Shown one piece after another: positions 8,858 through 20,441 of a stretch of DNA of 64,000 nt. The notes beneath the pieces are model-generated. The model had not been told where the DNA came from. It saw nothing but the letters and a program-made list of their open reading frames with translations, and searched no databases. The stretch comes from Mycolicibacterium sp. P1-5 (GTDB lineage: Bacteria > Actinomycetota > Actinomycetes > Mycobacteriales > Mycobacteriaceae). The position numbers and the translations under genes were made by a program. Every line of letters starts with the position of its first letter. Position 1 is the stretch's first letter. The stretch lies in NCBI RefSeq assembly GCF_008329565.1, contig NZ_NPKT01000023.1, positions 1 through 64,000 on the forward strand, given 5' to 3'.

Positions 8858-11064
8858 GCCTTCTCGGCCGGCGCAGGCTCCAGCCAGATCGCCGAGTTGG
8901 GCGGCAGCACCAGAGTTGCCGACGCGGGCCGGCCATGCCACGGTTCGTCGGTCGCCTCGACGGCACCGAAGTTGCCCGCCCCGGCACCGTTGTAGACCGT
9001 CGCGTCGCTGTTGAGCACTTCGCGCCAGGTGCCGGTGTGCGGCAGCCCCAGCCGGTATCGGCCGTGCTCGGCCCCGGAGAAGTTGAACACGCACGCCAGT
9101 ACCGAGCCGTCGCTGCCGTATCGCAGGAAGCTCAGGACGTTGTTGGCCGAGTCGTTGGCATCGATCCAGGAGTAGCCCTCCGGCTTGGTGTCCTGGCTCC
9201 ACAACGAGGGACGGCTGCGGTAGAGCTCGTTGAGGTCGGTGACGAAGCGCTGAATGCCGGTGGAATAGCTGTTCTCGTCGAGCTGGTACCAGTCGACCCC
9301 GCGTTCCTCCGACCATTCCGCCCGCTGCCCGAACTCCTGACCCATGAACAGCAGTTGCTTGCCGGGATGGGCCCACTGGTAGGCCAGCAGGCTGCGCAGC
9401 CCGGCCGCCTTCACGTGGTCGTTGCCCGGCATCCGGCCCCACAGCGTTCCCTTGCCGTGCACCACTTCGTCGTGGCTGATCGGCAGGACGAAGTTCTCGC
9501 TGAACGCATAGAGCAACGAGAATGTCAGCTCACCGTGATGATAGGTGCGATAGATCGGGTCCCGGCTGATGTAGTCCAGGGTGTCGTGCATCCACCCCAT
9601 GTTCCACTTCATCGAAAACCCAAGCCCGCCAAGGTTTGTCGCGCGGGTCACCCCTGGCCAGGAGGTGGATTCCTCGGCGATCGTGACGATGCCGGGATGG
9701 CTCTTGTGGACGGTGGCGTTCATCTCCTGCAGGAACTGAACCGCCTCGAGGTTCTCGCGGCCGCCGTAGATGTTGGGCGTCCAGCCGCCTTCCGGCCGCG
9801 AGTAGTCCAGGTAGAGCATCGAGGCCACGGCGTCCACCCGGAGGCCGTCGATGTGGAATTCCTCCAGCCAGTAGAGCGCGTTCGCCACCAGGAAGTTGCG
9901 CACCTCGGCGCGGCCGAAGTCGAAGACGTAGGTGCCCCAGTCGAGTTGCTCACCGCGGCGCGGGTCGGAATGCTCGTAGAGTGGCGTGCCGTCGAAACGA
10001 CCCAGCGCCCAGGCGTCCTTGGGGAAGTGCGCGGGCACCCAGTCGACGATGACGCCGATGCCGGCCCTGTGCAGGGTGTCCACCAGGTGCCGGAATTCGT
10101 CGGGCGTGCCGAACCGCGACGTCGGCGCGTAGTACGACGTCACCTGATAACCCCACGAACCCCCGAACGGATGCTCGGCGACGGGCAGGAACTCGACGTG
10201 GGTAAAGCCTTGGGCCAGAAGGTAGTCGGTGAGCTGCTCGGCGAGATCGCGATAGCTCAGGCCGGGCCGCCAGGAACCAAGGTGCACCTCGAGGGTGCTC
10301 ATCGGCTCGAACACCGGGTTCTGCGCCGCCCGCCCAGTCAGCCACTCGGTGTCTTCCCAGGTGTAGTCCGAGGAGAACACCCGCGAGGCAGTGTGGGGCG
10401 GGACTTCCGTCGCGAACGCGAACGGATCGGCCCGGTCGGTGACCGAGCCGTCGACCCCGTGGACGCGGAACTTGTAGAGACCGTCGGTCGGGAAGCCGGG
10501 CCAGAACAGCTCCCACACACCCGAGGAGCCCAGTACCCGCATCGGGGCGTCGTTGCCGCCCCAGTTGTTGAACTCACCGATCAGGTTGATGCCCTTGGCA
10601 TTAGGGGCCCACACGGCGAACGACACGCCCTCCACCACGCCGTCGGCGGTTTCGAATGACCGCGGATGAGCGCCGAGGATCTCCCACAGCCGTTCGTGGC
10701 GGCCCTCGCCGAACAGGTAGAGGTCCATCTCGCCGAGCGTCGGCAGGAAGCGGTAGGCGTCGGCGACGGTGATGGTGTGTCCGCCCGGATAGGTGACCTC
10801 GAGGCGATAGTCGACCAGGTTGGTGAACGGCAACGCCACCGCGAACACCCCGGAGTCGACGTGCGTCATCGGATGGCGCTCGCCGCCTACCACCGCGACG
10901 ACTTCTTCGGCATGCGGTTTGAGCACCCGGATCACCGTGTGGTCGTCGTACTCGTGGGCGCCCAGGATGCTGTGCGGGCTGTGGTGCGCACCAGAAACCA
11001 GCCGTGCCAGCTCGCCGGGGTCGGGTGCCAGATTCGGGCTGGCGAGCTTCTTGGTTCTCGTCAT
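8854..11064 (-). CDS. glgB: 1,4-alpha-glucan branching enzyme
   Basis: Adds alpha-1,6 branches to the alpha-glucan built by GlgE. 736 residues from the ATG at 11064 (an in-frame start two codons upstream, 11070, is also possible). It has the mycobacterial extra N-terminal domain, a CBM48 (about 145-230) and a GH13 barrel. Nucleophile Asp411 ([12 protein letters not shown]) and acid/base Glu464 (IAEESTSWP) are present, with the SHDEVVHGK motif further on. Located directly downstream of glgE (19-25 bp gap), an arrangement conserved for the trehalose-to-glucan GlgE pathway. Confidence 0.97.
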   Translation of the reverse strand: MTRTKKLASPNLAPDPGELARLVSGAHHSPHSILGAHEYDDHTVIRVLKPHAEEVVAVVGGERHPMTHVDSGVFAVALPFTNLVDYRLEVTYPGGHTITVADAYRFLPTLGEMDLYLFGEGRHERLWEILGAHPRSFETADGVVEGVSFAVWAPNAKGINLIGEFNNWGGNDAPMRVLGSSGVWELFWPGFPTDGLYKFRVHGVDGSVTDRADPFAFATEVPPHTASRVFSSDYTWEDTEWLTGRAAQNPVFEPMSTLEVHLGSWRPGLSYRDLAEQLTDYLLAQGFTHVEFLPVAEHPFGGSWGYQVTSYYAPTSRFGTPDEFRHLVDTLHRAGIGVIVDWVPAHFPKDAWALGRFDGTPLYEHSDPRRGEQLDWGTYVFDFGRAEVRNFLVANALYWLEEFHIDGLRVDAVASMLYLDYSRPEGGWTPNIYGGRENLEAVQFLQEMNATVHKSHPGIVTIAEESTSWPGVTRATNLGGLGFSMKWNMGWMHDTLDYISRDPIYRTYHHGELTFSLLYAFSENFVLPISHDEVVHGKGTLWGRMPGNDHVKAAGLRSLLAYQWAHPGKQLLFMGQEFGQRAEWSEERGVDWYQLDENSYSTGIQRFVTDLNELYRSRPSLWSQDTKPEGYSWIDANDSANNVLSFLRYGSDGSVLACVFNFSGAEHGRYRLGLPHTGTWREVLNSDATVYNGAGAGNFGAVEATDEPWHGRPASATLVLPPNSAIWLEPAPAEKA

Positions 11065-11089
11065 TGCCATGGCTCCTTCGTTGTTCCCG

Positions 11090-13177
11090 TCATTCCCGGC
11101 GCAGCAGACTTGCTCTCTGCTCCTGCGGTACCAACGGCATGTTCAAAACGTGCGCAACAGCTCGGGCCGGCTCCAGGCGCACATAGTTCGACTGGCCCCA
11201 CTGGTATTCCTCCCCGGTGATCTCGTCGCGCACCCAGAATCGGTCATAGGGCTGCATACCCAAACCGGCCATGTCTAGCCACAGCGTGCCTTCCTCGGGC
11301 CCGAATGGGTTCAGTGTCACGACGACCAGGACGGTGTCGCCGGACACGGGGTCGAACTTGCTGTAGGCCAGCAGCGCGTCGTTGTCGATGTGGTGGAAGG
11401 CGATCGTGCGCATCTCGCACAGCGCCGGGTGGAGATGACGGATCTCGTTGAGCCGCCGCAGGAATGGCTCCAAGGATTGTCCCTGGGCGAGCGCACCCTC
11501 GAAGTCGCGTGGCCGTAGTTCGTACTTCTCGGAGTCCAGGTACTCCTCGCTACCATCGCGCACCGGCAGGTGCTCGAAGAGTTCATAGCCGGAGTACACC
11601 CCCCACGAGCTGCCCATCGTCGATGCCAGCACGGCCCGGATCGCGAACATGCCGGGGCCGCCGTGCTGCAGACTCTCGTGCAGGATGTCCGGGGTGTTGA
11701 CGAACAGGTTCGGCCGCGTGTAGTCGGCATGCTCGGCGATCTGGCGGCCGAACTCCTCGATCTCCCACTTGGCGGTGCGCCAGGTGAAGTACGAATAGGA
11801 CTGGGTGAAGCCAAGTTTCGCCAGGCCGTTCAATCTCGCCGGCCGGGTGAACGCCTCGGCCAGAAACAGCACATCGGGATCGATGGCCTTGACCTGACTG
11901 ATCAGCCACGCCCAGAAGTTCGGTGGCTTGGTGTGCGGGTTGTCGACCCGAAAGATCTTGATGCCATGGTCCATCCAGTGCCGTACAACGCGCAGTACCT
12001 CGTCGTAGAGGCCGCCGGGATCGTTGTCGAAGTTCAGCGGATAGATGTCCTGATACTTCTTCGGCGGGTTCTCCGCGTAGGCAATGGTGCCGTCGGGCAG
12101 TTCGGTGAACCATTCCCGGTGATTCTTCGCCCACGGGTGGTCCGGCGCGCACTGCAGTGCAAGGTCGAGCGCCACTTCCAGTCCGTTGTCGCGCGCTGCG
12201 GCGACGAACCCGTCGAAGTCGTCGATCGTGCCCAGATCGGGGTGGATGGCGTCGTGACCGCCTTCCTCGCTACCGATGGCCCAGGGCGAACCCACGTCGC
12301 CGGGTTCGGCCGTCACGGTGTTGTTGCGACCCTTGCGGTGCACCTTGCCGATCGGGTGGATCGGCGGCAGATATACGACGTTGAACCCCATCGACGCGAC
12401 TCGTGGCAGCGTCGCGGCCGCGGTCTCGAACGTGCCGTGCACCGGTCGGCCGTCCGCATCGCGACCACCGGTCGACCGCGGGAACAGCTCGTACCAGGCG
12501 CTGCATCGCGCCAACGGGCGGTCCACCCAGATTCCGTAGGTGCTGCCCCGGGTGACCAGCTCGCGCAACGGATACTGGGCCAGCAGATCGGTGACCTCAT
12601 GCGAAAGCGCCAACGCCGCACGGGTCAGCGGATCCCCGGACTCGCGCAGCGCCGCCGCGGCCGCCAGCAGCGGCGCGCGTCGATCGCGCGGCACACCGGT
12701 AGACGCACGGGCCAAGAGGTTGCCGCCCACGATCAGGTCGTTGTTGAGTTCAGACTCGCCCTGGCCGGCGTTGAGTTTGACGGTGACGTTGTGCCGCCAG
12801 GTGGTCAGCGGGTCACCCCATCCGTCGATCCGGAACGTCCACAGGCCCACCCGGTCAGGCACGAACTGGCCGTGGAACAGATCGGGCGTGCGGCCCGACG
12901 CCATCGGGTACAGCTGCGGTTTCACCCGGCTTACCGCGGGGGACGCCTCCGTCAATTCGGCGCCCTCGAGCGCCTTGACGCGCCGGGCCGGGTTCTGGCC
13001 GAGTTGAGGGTGGGACGTTCCGAGGTAGCGCACCACCAACGTCGCCGCGACCGCATCGTGGCCCTCGCGCCATACCGTCCCGACGACCGGCACGACTTCG
13101 CCGACGACCGCCTTGGCCGGATAAGTACCGCAGGACACAACGGGCGCGACGTCATCGATCTCGATACGACCGGGCAC
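11090..13177 (-). CDS. glgE: Alpha-1,4-glucan:maltose-1-phosphate maltosyltransferase
   Basis: Extends alpha-glucans using maltose-1-phosphate, a validated anti-tubercular target in the GlgE pathway. 695 residues: N-terminal domain, then a GH13 barrel. Nucleophile Asp412 ([14 protein letters not shown]) and acid/base Glu441 ([10 protein letters not shown]) are visible. The GTG start at 13177 follows a GGAG about seven bases upstream. First gene of glgE-glgB. The 234-bp gap to the divergent glgP start probably holds both promoters. Confidence 0.97.
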   Translation of the reverse strand: MPGRIEIDDVAPVVSCGTYPAKAVVGEVVPVVGTVWREGHDAVAATLVVRYLGTSHPQLGQNPARRVKALEGAELTEASPAVSRVKPQLYPMASGRTPDLFHGQFVPDRVGLWTFRIDGWGDPLTTWRHNVTVKLNAGQGESELNNDLIVGGNLLARASTGVPRDRRAPLLAAAAALRESGDPLTRAALALSHEVTDLLAQYPLRELVTRGSTYGIWVDRPLARCSAWYELFPRSTGGRDADGRPVHGTFETAAATLPRVASMGFNVVYLPPIHPIGKVHRKGRNNTVTAEPGDVGSPWAIGSEEGGHDAIHPDLGTIDDFDGFVAAARDNGLEVALDLALQCAPDHPWAKNHREWFTELPDGTIAYAENPPKKYQDIYPLNFDNDPGGLYDEVLRVVRHWMDHGIKIFRVDNPHTKPPNFWAWLISQVKAIDPDVLFLAEAFTRPARLNGLAKLGFTQSYSYFTWRTAKWEIEEFGRQIAEHADYTRPNLFVNTPDILHESLQHGGPGMFAIRAVLASTMGSSWGVYSGYELFEHLPVRDGSEEYLDSEKYELRPRDFEGALAQGQSLEPFLRRLNEIRHLHPALCEMRTIAFHHIDNDALLAYSKFDPVSGDTVLVVVTLNPFGPEEGTLWLDMAGLGMQPYDRFWVRDEITGEEYQWGQSNYVRLEPARAVAHVLNMPLVPQEQRASLLRRE

Positions 13178-13411
13178 CCAACCACTCCATTCCTGACTTG
13201 TGCGGCGTGGTCTGCCCGCGCCGGCTTGAGTCGGTGTTCTCGTTGTCGTGGCGCGTTGACATCCGTTGTCGCCGCACCGGTCGTGAGAGTCCTTGACCCC
13301 CGGGGTAACCGCATCGCGCTCTGTTCACACCGTAGTGCGCGGAATGAATGTTGGGAGAAGAAGCCCACGCGCCCACAACGGCGCCGGACAATCTCAGTAA
13401 GGTAAGGACGC
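13178..13411. promoter_or_regulatory. Divergent glgE / glgP control region
   Basis: 234 bp between the GTG of glgE (minus) and the GTG of glgP (plus). No convincing gene lies here. It must contain promoters for synthesis (glgE-glgB) and breakdown (glgP) of alpha-glucan. GlgP has an AAGGA ribosome-binding site about 5 bases before its start. I could not identify clear sigma-factor boxes. Confidence 0.5.
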
Positions 13412-15994
13412 GTGAAGGCCCTCCGCAGATTCACGGTCCGTGCCCATTTGCCCGAGCGGCTCGCAGCCCTCGGCCGGCTGTCCACCAACCTTCGTTGGTC
13501 GTGGGACAAACCGACGCAAGATCTGTTCGCGTCGATCGATCCGCGACTGTGGCTCCAGACCGGTCAGGATCCGGTGGCCCTCCTGGGTGCGGTCGCTTCA
13601 ACGCGGCTGGACGAACTGGCCGAGGACGAGGGGTTCCTCAACATTCTCGACCAGCTCGCTGCGGATCTGGACGACTACCTGAACCGGCCGATGTGGTACC
13701 AGGAACAGGACGCCAAGTCGATGCCGACGGGGATCGCCTACTTCTCGATGGAGTTCGGCGTCGCCGAAGTGCTGCCCAACTATTCGGGCGGTCTGGGCAT
13801 CTTGGCCGGCGACCACTTGAAGTCCGCCTCGGATCTAGGACTGCCGCTGATCGCCGTCGGCCTGTACTACCGATCCGGATACTTCCGCCAGTCGCTGACG
13901 GCCGACGGCTGGCAGCATGAGAATTATCCGTCGCTGGATCCGCAGGGTTTGCCGCTTCGGCTGCTGACCGACGCCGCGGGCGCACCGACGCTCGTCGAGC
14001 TGGCGATGCCGGACGCGAAGGCGCTGCGGGCCAGGGTGTGGGTGGCTCAGGTCGGCCGGATCCCGCTGCTGCTCTTGGATTCTGACATCCCGGAAAACGA
14101 ACACGATCTGCGCAACGTCACCGATCGGCTCTACGGTGGCGACCAGGATCACCGCATCACCCAGGAGCTGCTGGCCGGTATCGGCGGCGTGCGGGCCATT
14201 CGCGCGTTCACCGCCATCGAGGGGCTGCCCGCCCCGGACGTGTTCCACATGAACGAAGGCCACGCCGGCTTCCTCGGCGTCGAGCGGATTCGCGAGTACA
14301 TCTCCGAGCAGAAGCTCGATTTCGATACCGCCCTGACCCTGGTGCGGGCCAGCACTGTGTTCACCACCCACACTCCGGTGCCGGCCGGCATCGACCGGTT
14401 CCCGGTGGAGATGGTGCAGACCTACTTCGGTGACGACGGGAAAGATGGTCTGCTGCCGGAGGTTCCGGTCGGACGAGTATTGGCGTTCGGTGCCGAGGAC
14501 GATCCGTCGAAGTTCAACATGGCGCACATGGGCCTGCGGTTGGCGCAGCGCGCCAACGGGGTGTCCCTGCTGCATGGGCGGGTCAGCCGCGCGATGTTCG
14601 ATGAGTTGTGGCCCGGCTTCGATCCGGCGGAGGTACCGATCGGCTCGATCACCAACGGTGTGCACGGGCCGACCTGGGCGGCCCCGCAGTGGCTGGAGCT
14701 CGGCCGCGAGCTGGCCGGTTCCACCGAGGCCCTGCGCGAGCCGAACGTCTGGGGGCGGCTACAACAGGTCGACACCGGTCATCTCTGGTGGATCCGCTCT
14801 CAGCTGCGTGCGCTGCTGGTGGAGGACGTCCGCCTGCGGCTGCGCCGGTCGTGGCTGGAGCGTGGCGCATCGGAGGCCGAACTCGGCTGGATTGCAACCG
14901 CTTTCGATCCTGACGTGCTGACCATCGGCTTCGCCCGTCGAGTTCCCACCTACAAGCGCCTGACGCTGATGCTGCGCGACCCGGAGCGCCTCGAGGCGTT
15001 GCTGCTCGACAAGGACAAGTCGTTGCAGCTGATCGTGGCGGGCAAGTCCCATCCCGCCGATGATGCAGGCAAGGCGCTGATCCAGCAGATCGTCAAGTTC
15101 GCCGACCGGCCGCAGGTCCGCCACCGCATCGCGTTCCTGCCCGACTACGACATGTCGATGGCGCGCCAGTTGTACTGGGGCTGTGATGTGTGGCTGAACA
15201 ATCCGCTGCGCCCGCTGGAAGCCTGCGGCACCTCGGGTATGAAGAGCGCGCTCAACGGCGGGCTCAACCTGTCCATCCGCGATGGTTGGTGGGACGAGTG
15301 GTATGACGGGGAAAACGGTTGGGAGATACCGACAGCCGACGGTCTGGCCGATGAGAACCGTCGCGACGACATCGAATCCGCGGCGCTTTACAACCTGCTC
15401 GAACACTCCGTCACCCCGACGTTCTACGACCGGGACGACAAGGGTGTGCCCACTCGCTGGGTGGAGATGGTCCGGCACACCTTGCAGGTGCTCGGGCCCA
15501 AGGTACTGGCATCGCGGATGGTGCGCGACTACACCGAGAAGTACTACGCGCCTGCCGCGCAGTCGTTCCGCCGCACCAGCGCGCCGATCGACGGCCTGCC
15601 GTTCGGCGCGGCCCGCGACCTGTCGGCCTACCGGCAGCGCGTGCGCGAAGCGTGGCCGAAGGTTCAGATCACCGACGTGGACAGCACCGGACTGCCGGAT
15701 ACCCCGCTGCTGGGATCGGAGTTGACGCTGACGGCGACCGTCGCGCTGGCCGGGCTGAAACCGGACGAGGTGGACGTGCAGGCGGTGCTGGGCCGGGTCG
15801 ACGCCGCCGATGCGCTGCATGACCCCATCACCGTGGACATGGTGCACTCGGGTTCCAGCGACGGCGGCGCCGATATCTTCTCGACCACGACACCGCTGCC
15901 GGTGGCCGGCTCGGTGGGCTACACGGTGCGGGTGCTGCCGCATCATCCGCTGCTGGCCGGTGACAACGAGCTCGGTCTCGTCACGCTGGCGTAA
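13412..15994 (+). CDS. glgP: Alpha-glucan (glycogen) phosphorylase
   Basis: Releases glucose-1-phosphate from alpha-glucan. 860 residues, GT35 family, of the subtype that begins with a DUF3417 domain ([20 protein letters not shown] near the start). The pyridoxal-phosphate lysine is Lys611 in [15 protein letters not shown]. The C-terminal 130 residues form an immunoglobulin-like extension. Divergent from glgE, so synthesis and degradation genes share a control region. Orthologue of Rv1328 by position. Confidence 0.96.
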   Translation: MKALRRFTVRAHLPERLAALGRLSTNLRWSWDKPTQDLFASIDPRLWLQTGQDPVALLGAVASTRLDELAEDEGFLNILDQLAADLDDYLNRPMWYQEQDAKSMPTGIAYFSMEFGVAEVLPNYSGGLGILAGDHLKSASDLGLPLIAVGLYYRSGYFRQSLTADGWQHENYPSLDPQGLPLRLLTDAAGAPTLVELAMPDAKALRARVWVAQVGRIPLLLLDSDIPENEHDLRNVTDRLYGGDQDHRITQELLAGIGGVRAIRAFTAIEGLPAPDVFHMNEGHAGFLGVERIREYISEQKLDFDTALTLVRASTVFTTHTPVPAGIDRFPVEMVQTYFGDDGKDGLLPEVPVGRVLAFGAEDDPSKFNMAHMGLRLAQRANGVSLLHGRVSRAMFDELWPGFDPAEVPIGSITNGVHGPTWAAPQWLELGRELAGSTEALREPNVWGRLQQVDTGHLWWIRSQLRALLVEDVRLRLRRSWLERGASEAELGWIATAFDPDVLTIGFARRVPTYKRLTLMLRDPERLEALLLDKDKSLQLIVAGKSHPADDAGKALIQQIVKFADRPQVRHRIAFLPDYDMSMARQLYWGCDVWLNNPLRPLEACGTSGMKSALNGGLNLSIRDGWWDEWYDGENGWEIPTADGLADENRRDDIESAALYNLLEHSVTPTFYDRDDKGVPTRWVEMVRHTLQVLGPKVLASRMVRDYTEKYYAPAAQSFRRTSAPIDGLPFGAARDLSAYRQRVREAWPKVQITDVDSTGLPDTPLLGSELTLTATVALAGLKPDEVDVQAVLGRVDAADALHDPITVDMVHSGSSDGGADIFSTTTPLPVAGSVGYTVRVLPHHPLLAGDNELGLVTLA

Positions 15995-16065
15995 CGCCGG
16001 GAGTTCCGGAACCGGTTAGCAGGGCATGGGGGCCACCTGTAGGTTCCCACAAGGAACGTCGAAGG

Positions 16066-16836
16066 GTGCCGCATCGAGGCGGACCGTCGGCTTCCGGGAA
16101 GGTGTTCGGGGCAGTGTTTGTTCGTCGCGCAGCGCTGATGGCGCTGGTGGGCACCTTGTTGGTCGCGCCGGCGTCGGCCTCGGCCGATCCGGATGCGGGT
16201 GGCCCCGACTTGGGTCAGCCCGTTGCCGCCGCGGATCCGGCCGCCCCGCCGGTCGATGACGGAAAGGTGGCCTCCACGCCGCCGGCCACCACGAAATCGC
16301 CGGACGGGTGGACACTGACGATCTCGGCCAAGGACGAGGTGCAGATGGCGATCGCGCCGCTGACCACCGCGATCTCCTCGCGTGAGTACACCGTCAGCGG
16401 CGTCTTCAACGGCGCGCTCGACGGGCCCGGTGACAACCCCAAGGGCGTGTTCGAGGTCGGTTACCAGATCGGTTGCGGCATCGATATGAGCACGTCCAAC
16501 GGTGTCGCGTTGGGCGGCACGATCGGGGCGAACACATCGCTCGGTTTCCTCGGCCTGGACTTTCCGAACAACGCTGCGGAGGGGTTGCTGCCCGGCGTCG
16601 GCGGGAGCATCGGCGGCGCGATCACCGTCGGCCTCAAGCCCGGCATCATCAACATCGTCCCGGTGACCAAGAAGCAATACAAAGGCGACCGGCCGTGGGT
16701 GTCGATCAGCAACTTCCACGTGAAAATCGATGGCTGCGTGGGGGAGTCGTTCATCCGCTCGTACGCGACGCTGAGCAAGTCCACCGACGAAGGTGATGCG
16801 ATCCTGTCCTGGTACGGGGTCACCAAGAAGATCTGA
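16066..16836 (+). CDS. MspA-family porin homologue (copy 1)
   Basis: Exported protein of the mycobacterial MspA outer-membrane porin family. Diagnostic stretches are SREYTVSGVFNG, EVGYQIGCGIDMST and C-terminal FIRSYATLSKSTDEGDAI. A Sec signal peptide ends at ASASA before DPDAG. 256 residues from GTG 16066; GTGs at 16102 and 16114 give a more normal signal-peptide n-region and could be the true start. Unlike MspA itself there is a Pro-rich 40-residue stretch after the signal, and two conserved cysteines (GYQIGC, IDGC). Two more copies occur at 40833-42388. Transport role is inferred from family. Confidence 0.85.
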   Translation: MPHRGGPSASGKVFGAVFVRRAALMALVGTLLVAPASASADPDAGGPDLGQPVAAADPAAPPVDDGKVASTPPATTKSPDGWTLTISAKDEVQMAIAPLTTAISSREYTVSGVFNGALDGPGDNPKGVFEVGYQIGCGIDMSTSNGVALGGTIGANTSLGFLGLDFPNNAAEGLLPGVGGSIGGAITVGLKPGIINIVPVTKKQYKGDRPWVSISNFHVKIDGCVGESFIRSYATLSKSTDEGDAILSWYGVTKKI

Positions 16837-16839
16837 CGT

Positions 16840-16888
16840 CCAGAATTCAGAGCGAAGCAACCATCCGAAATGTCGCTCTCACTTCTGG
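16840..16888. repeat. Interrupted inverted repeat, copy 1 of a dispersed intergenic element
   Basis: CCAGAA (16840-16845) pairs with TTCTGG (16883-16888), and GAGCGA (16850-16855) with TCGCTC (16873-16878), leaving a 17-base loop. On the minus strand bases 16873-16887 read CAGAAGTGAGAGCGA. The same 15 bases occur at 47100-47114 in a second hairpin. It sits between converging genes, so a terminator role is plausible. Confidence 0.55.
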
Positions 16889-16903
16889 CTCGACGGCGAA
16901 GGC

Positions 16904-18346
16904 CTACGGGAAACGCTTGATGCAGCGGTCCTGATCGCCGAGCACGCCGATGCGGAAGGCATCGATGCGGTTGAACCCGGCAGGCACCGACTCACCGTTG
17001 ACGTCGCTGGCGACCAGGCCGTTGGTCAGCAGACCGGACACCGCCTCGTCGATGTCACCCGCGGTCAGCGCCACGGTGTTGCCGTCAGGTGTGGTGACTT
17101 CCTTGGACAGCTTCGTGGTGGCCACGCCGGTCAGGCACGCGGTGCGTAAGCCGGCTTCGGCGTTGTCCAGGACCAGGCCGCCGCGTTCGTGTTGCAGCGC
17201 GAGCATGTAGCGCGACACCAGCACCGAATACGCGGTGTTGTCACCGGTCACCAAAACGTTGTCCTGACCATCGTTGGACGCACCCATCTTCGCCAAACCC
17301 GGCAGGTCGACGGTGATGGTGTTGGCGGCAGGGCAGTACGACACCGGCTCGCTGGGCCGGGCGTCGGGGCACTTCGATGCCGAGGCCGCATCGAAGCTGA
17401 GCGTCGGCGGATTCTTCGGGGCGAACAAGATGTTCATCGCTTCGATGATCGAGCGGATCGACTCCTCGGTCACCGGCCACTCACCGGTCTGGTCGCGCTG
17501 CAGTTCGATCGGCAGGTCACCGCGACGCTGGCCGATCTCTTGCGCATCGATGGCCGCACACGACGACGGTCCGTCGGTGAACCCGAACTGGAAGGCCGAG
17601 ATCCGTTCGAACGCTGACCCGTGCTCGTCGCCACTGTCGGTGTAGTCGTCCTGGCTCAGCAACGGGTCCCGGAATGAAATCATCGCGGCGAGAAGGTTGT
17701 TCAGGCCGTCACCGGTGCTCAGGGTGAACCGCTTCGAGTTGCCTTCGGCCACCCACCGCATGTAGACGCCCGCCAGGCAGTCGGCCTGTTGTTCGGCGAC
17801 CAACGTCGGGGTGCCCTTCTTGTTGAGCTTGGCCATCCGCTGAATGGCGTGCCCGTATTCGTGGGCCAACACCATCGTGATCGCCATGTCGCCGTTGGCT
17901 TCTCGCAATGCCGGTAGCAGTACACCGCGGTCCCAGCCGATGGTGTTGTCGTCCTCGCAGAAGCCGGCGTTGATCAGGCCGGACGCCGACTCACCGCAGA
18001 ATTCGCCGTCGTAGGCATCGGAGTCCCACGAGATCAGGTCCTTGACGGGTCGGAAATCCCCGCCGAACGTCCCCGGGTAGGTGTCCTTCCAGAACGCCTC
18101 CAGATCGCTGATCGACTGGGCGCCGATCTCGTCGTCCTTGCCGCCGTCGCTGTGCGAGACCTTGCGCGTCGGCTTCTCCGCATTCGAGCGCAACCCGCTG
18201 GCCCCGTCGACCGCCTGCAGACCGCCGACTTTGAACGGATCGTCGAAGACCGATACAGCCTTGCCCGAGATCGTTGTGCCGCAGCCGGCCAGGACCACAG
18301 CGACGCTCGCGATCGCGAGCAGACGAGCGAGGTGTCGTCGGCGCAT
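16904..18346 (-). CDS. Zinc-metallopeptidase lipoprotein
   Basis: 480-residue predicted lipoprotein: signal peptide with lipobox LAGC (Cys22). The zinc-binding motif HEYGH (His162, His166, catalytic Glu163) is present, with AEQQADC (Glu185) as likely third ligand. This is the neutral zinc metallopeptidase family. Many Cys residues after position 110 suggest disulfides outside the cytosol. It resembles putative mycobacterial lipoprotein peptidases of the LpqM sort, but the exact orthology is uncertain. Substrate unknown. Probably acts on the outer face of the membrane. Confidence 0.87.
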   Translation of the reverse strand: MRRRHLARLLAIASVAVVLAGCGTTISGKAVSVFDDPFKVGGLQAVDGASGLRSNAEKPTRKVSHSDGGKDDEIGAQSISDLEAFWKDTYPGTFGGDFRPVKDLISWDSDAYDGEFCGESASGLINAGFCEDDNTIGWDRGVLLPALREANGDMAITMVLAHEYGHAIQRMAKLNKKGTPTLVAEQQADCLAGVYMRWVAEGNSKRFTLSTGDGLNNLLAAMISFRDPLLSQDDYTDSGDEHGSAFERISAFQFGFTDGPSSCAAIDAQEIGQRRGDLPIELQRDQTGEWPVTEESIRSIIEAMNILFAPKNPPTLSFDAASASKCPDARPSEPVSYCPAANTITVDLPGLAKMGASNDGQDNVLVTGDNTAYSVLVSRYMLALQHERGGLVLDNAEAGLRTACLTGVATTKLSKEVTTPDGNTVALTAGDIDEAVSGLLTNGLVASDVNGESVPAGFNRIDAFRIGVLGDQDRCIKRFP

Positions 18347-18419
18347 GGGGTCACCCTCTCCGAGGCATCGAAATTTGCTCTCACCATAGTGCCGTGCCTT
18401 CCGCGGAAACCGTGATCGA

Positions 18420-20441
18420 TCACGGCGACGGGCTGTCGCGTAGCCGCTGAAGTGCTTGTTTCACGCGCTCAGGGTCGGTGGTCGGCCAGAACGGCGGCAG
18501 CGAAGCGCGCAGGTAGCCGCCGTATCGCGCAGTCGCCATCCGGGAGTCCAGCACCGCGACGACGCCCCGATCGTCGGCGCGGCGCAGTAGCCGCCCGGCC
18601 CCTTGTGCCAGCAACAGCGCGGCGTGGGCAGCGGCGATAGTCATGAACCCATTGCCGCCGCGGGCGGCGATCGCCCGCTGCCGCGCCGTGAGCAGCGGAT
18701 CGTCGGGCCGCGGGAACGGGATCCGATCGATGAGCACCAGCGAGAGCGACGGTCCCGGCACGTCGACGCCCTGCCACAGCGACAGGGTGCCGAACAGCGA
18801 CGTCTCGGGGTCGGCGGCGAATTTCTCGACCAGCGCCGCCGTGCTGTCGTCGCCCTGACAGAGGATCGGGGTGTCGATGCGCGCGCGCAACGCCTCGGTT
18901 GCGGCCTTGGCGGCGCGCATCGACGAGAACAACCCGAGGGTGCGCCCGCCGGCCGCCTCGATGAGCCCGGTGATCTCGTCGACTTGTTCGGGTGAGCCGG
19001 CGGAGTCCCGCCCCGGGGGCGGCAGATGCTTCGCGACGTAGAGGATGCCCGACTTGGCGTGCTCGAATGGCGAGCCGACGTCAAGGCCGTTCCACTTGGG
19101 GCCGTCGCCGAGGCCCCACGCGCCGGCCATCGCGTCGAACGAACCGCCCACGGTCAGCGTTGCTGACGTCAAAACCGTTGTTGCACTGCCGAATAGGCGG
19201 GTGCGCAACAGGCCGGCGACCGACAGCGGCGCGACCCGCAGGACAGGACGGACGTTCCCCCCACCTGATCCCCGGGTCGCTCCGCTCCTGCCCGCCGAAC
19301 CGTCCTCATGGTCCAGCCACACCACCTCGGTGCGATCGGGGATCGCCGGCACGAATGAGTCCAGCACTCGCCCGGCGGTGTCGCCGATCTCGGTCAGCGC
19401 CGCGATTGCCTCGTTGCGCGCAGCGGCAGCCTTCGGGTCCTTGGGTGCCGGATCGATGTCACCGCGTGCGGCGGTGGCGGCGTCGCGGAGCGCGGTCAGA
19501 TACGTGGCCAGCTCGTCGTCCAGGTAGTCGAGGCGCCCGGGTTGCGCGTCATGGATCGCCGAGGAGAACGTCGCCACCGCGGCTTCCATCCGCTGGACAA
19601 GGGCCGGGCTGATCAGTCGGGCGATGCGCCGGGTGGCAACGCCGAGCGGGGCGGGAGTCAGCTCACCGGTGGCCACCGAGGTCACCCGGTCGACCAGTTC
19701 GTGGGCTTCGTCGACCACCAGATATTCGTGCTCGGGCAGCACGGCGGCGTCGGCGATGGCGTCGATGGCCAGCAGGGCGTGGTTGGTGACGACGATCTCG
19801 GCCCGGCCGGCCTCGCCGCGGGCGCGTTCTGAGAAGCAATCGGTGCCGTACGGACAGCGCGCCATGCCGAGGCATTCTCGGGCCGAGACGCTGACCTGCG
19901 ACCAGGACCGGTCGGGAACACCGGGGGTCAGCTCGTCGCGGTCGCCGGTCTCGGTCGATGACGCCCACGCCGTCAACCGCGCGACGTCACGACCCAATGC
20001 GCTCGCCGCGACCGGTTCGAACAGTTCCTCCTGCGGAGCGTCAGGGACCTCATCTGCGCTACCGTTGTGAATCTTGTTCAGGCACAGATAGTTTCGTCGA
20101 CCCTTCAGCAGCGCGAACTTTGGCCGGCGGGGCAGTGACGTGGCCAGCGCATCAACCAGCCTCGGCAGGTCACGATCGACGAGCTGTCGCTGCAGCGCGA
20201 TCGTCGCGGTGGACACGACCACCGGAGATTCTTTCTCCACCGCACGGGCGATCGCCGGGATCAGATAGGCCAGCGACTTTCCGGTTCCGGTGCCGGCCTG
20301 CACCGCCAAATGCTCACCGTCGGCGAACGCCTTCGCGACCGCCTCGGCCATCTGCACCTGGCCGGGGCGTTCGGCTCCGCCGAGTGCGGCCACCGCCGTC
20401 GCCAGCAATTCGGTCACCGGCGGCACATCGTCTGCGCTCAC
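18420..20441 (-). CDS. dinG: ATP-dependent DNA helicase DinG
   Basis: XPD-like 5'-3' helicase with an iron-sulfur cluster. From GTG 20441 it is 673 residues, close to the M. tuberculosis size. Walker A is GTGTGKS (50-56), the Walker B region is VVDEAHEL, and four cluster cysteines lie between (KGRRNYLC...CLGMARCPYGTDC). The start overlaps the pncB stop as GTGA. An odd Gly/Ser/Arg segment (GSAGRSGATRGSGGG) is encoded near 19255-19305; its DNA contains a short motif also found between genes at 28598-28610. The long upstream open frame is antisense-like and not part of the gene. Confidence 0.95.
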   Translation of the reverse strand: MSADDVPPVTELLATAVAALGGAERPGQVQMAEAVAKAFADGEHLAVQAGTGTGKSLAYLIPAIARAVEKESPVVVSTATIALQRQLVDRDLPRLVDALATSLPRRPKFALLKGRRNYLCLNKIHNGSADEVPDAPQEELFEPVAASALGRDVARLTAWASSTETGDRDELTPGVPDRSWSQVSVSARECLGMARCPYGTDCFSERARGEAGRAEIVVTNHALLAIDAIADAAVLPEHEYLVVDEAHELVDRVTSVATGELTPAPLGVATRRIARLISPALVQRMEAAVATFSSAIHDAQPGRLDYLDDELATYLTALRDAATAARGDIDPAPKDPKAAAARNEAIAALTEIGDTAGRVLDSFVPAIPDRTEVVWLDHEDGSAGRSGATRGSGGGNVRPVLRVAPLSVAGLLRTRLFGSATTVLTSATLTVGGSFDAMAGAWGLGDGPKWNGLDVGSPFEHAKSGILYVAKHLPPPGRDSAGSPEQVDEITGLIEAAGGRTLGLFSSMRAAKAATEALRARIDTPILCQGDDSTAALVEKFAADPETSLFGTLSLWQGVDVPGPSLSLVLIDRIPFPRPDDPLLTARQRAIAARGGNGFMTIAAAHAALLLAQGAGRLLRRADDRGVVAVLDSRMATARYGGYLRASLPPFWPTTDPERVKQALQRLRDSPSP

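Noticed and set aside
8935-10659. Long open frame (574 codons) on the plus strand opposite glgB
   Set aside because: It mirrors the high-GC codon pattern of glgB on the other strand, lacks recognisable domains, and the real gene there has full catalytic motifs.
11570-13405. 611-codon plus-strand frame opposite glgE
   Set aside because: Antisense shadow of glgE; composition is Arg/Gly/His-rich and no motif is seen.
14759-15946. 395-codon minus-strand frame opposite glgP
   Set aside because: Shadow of glgP with no domain or ribosome-binding site.
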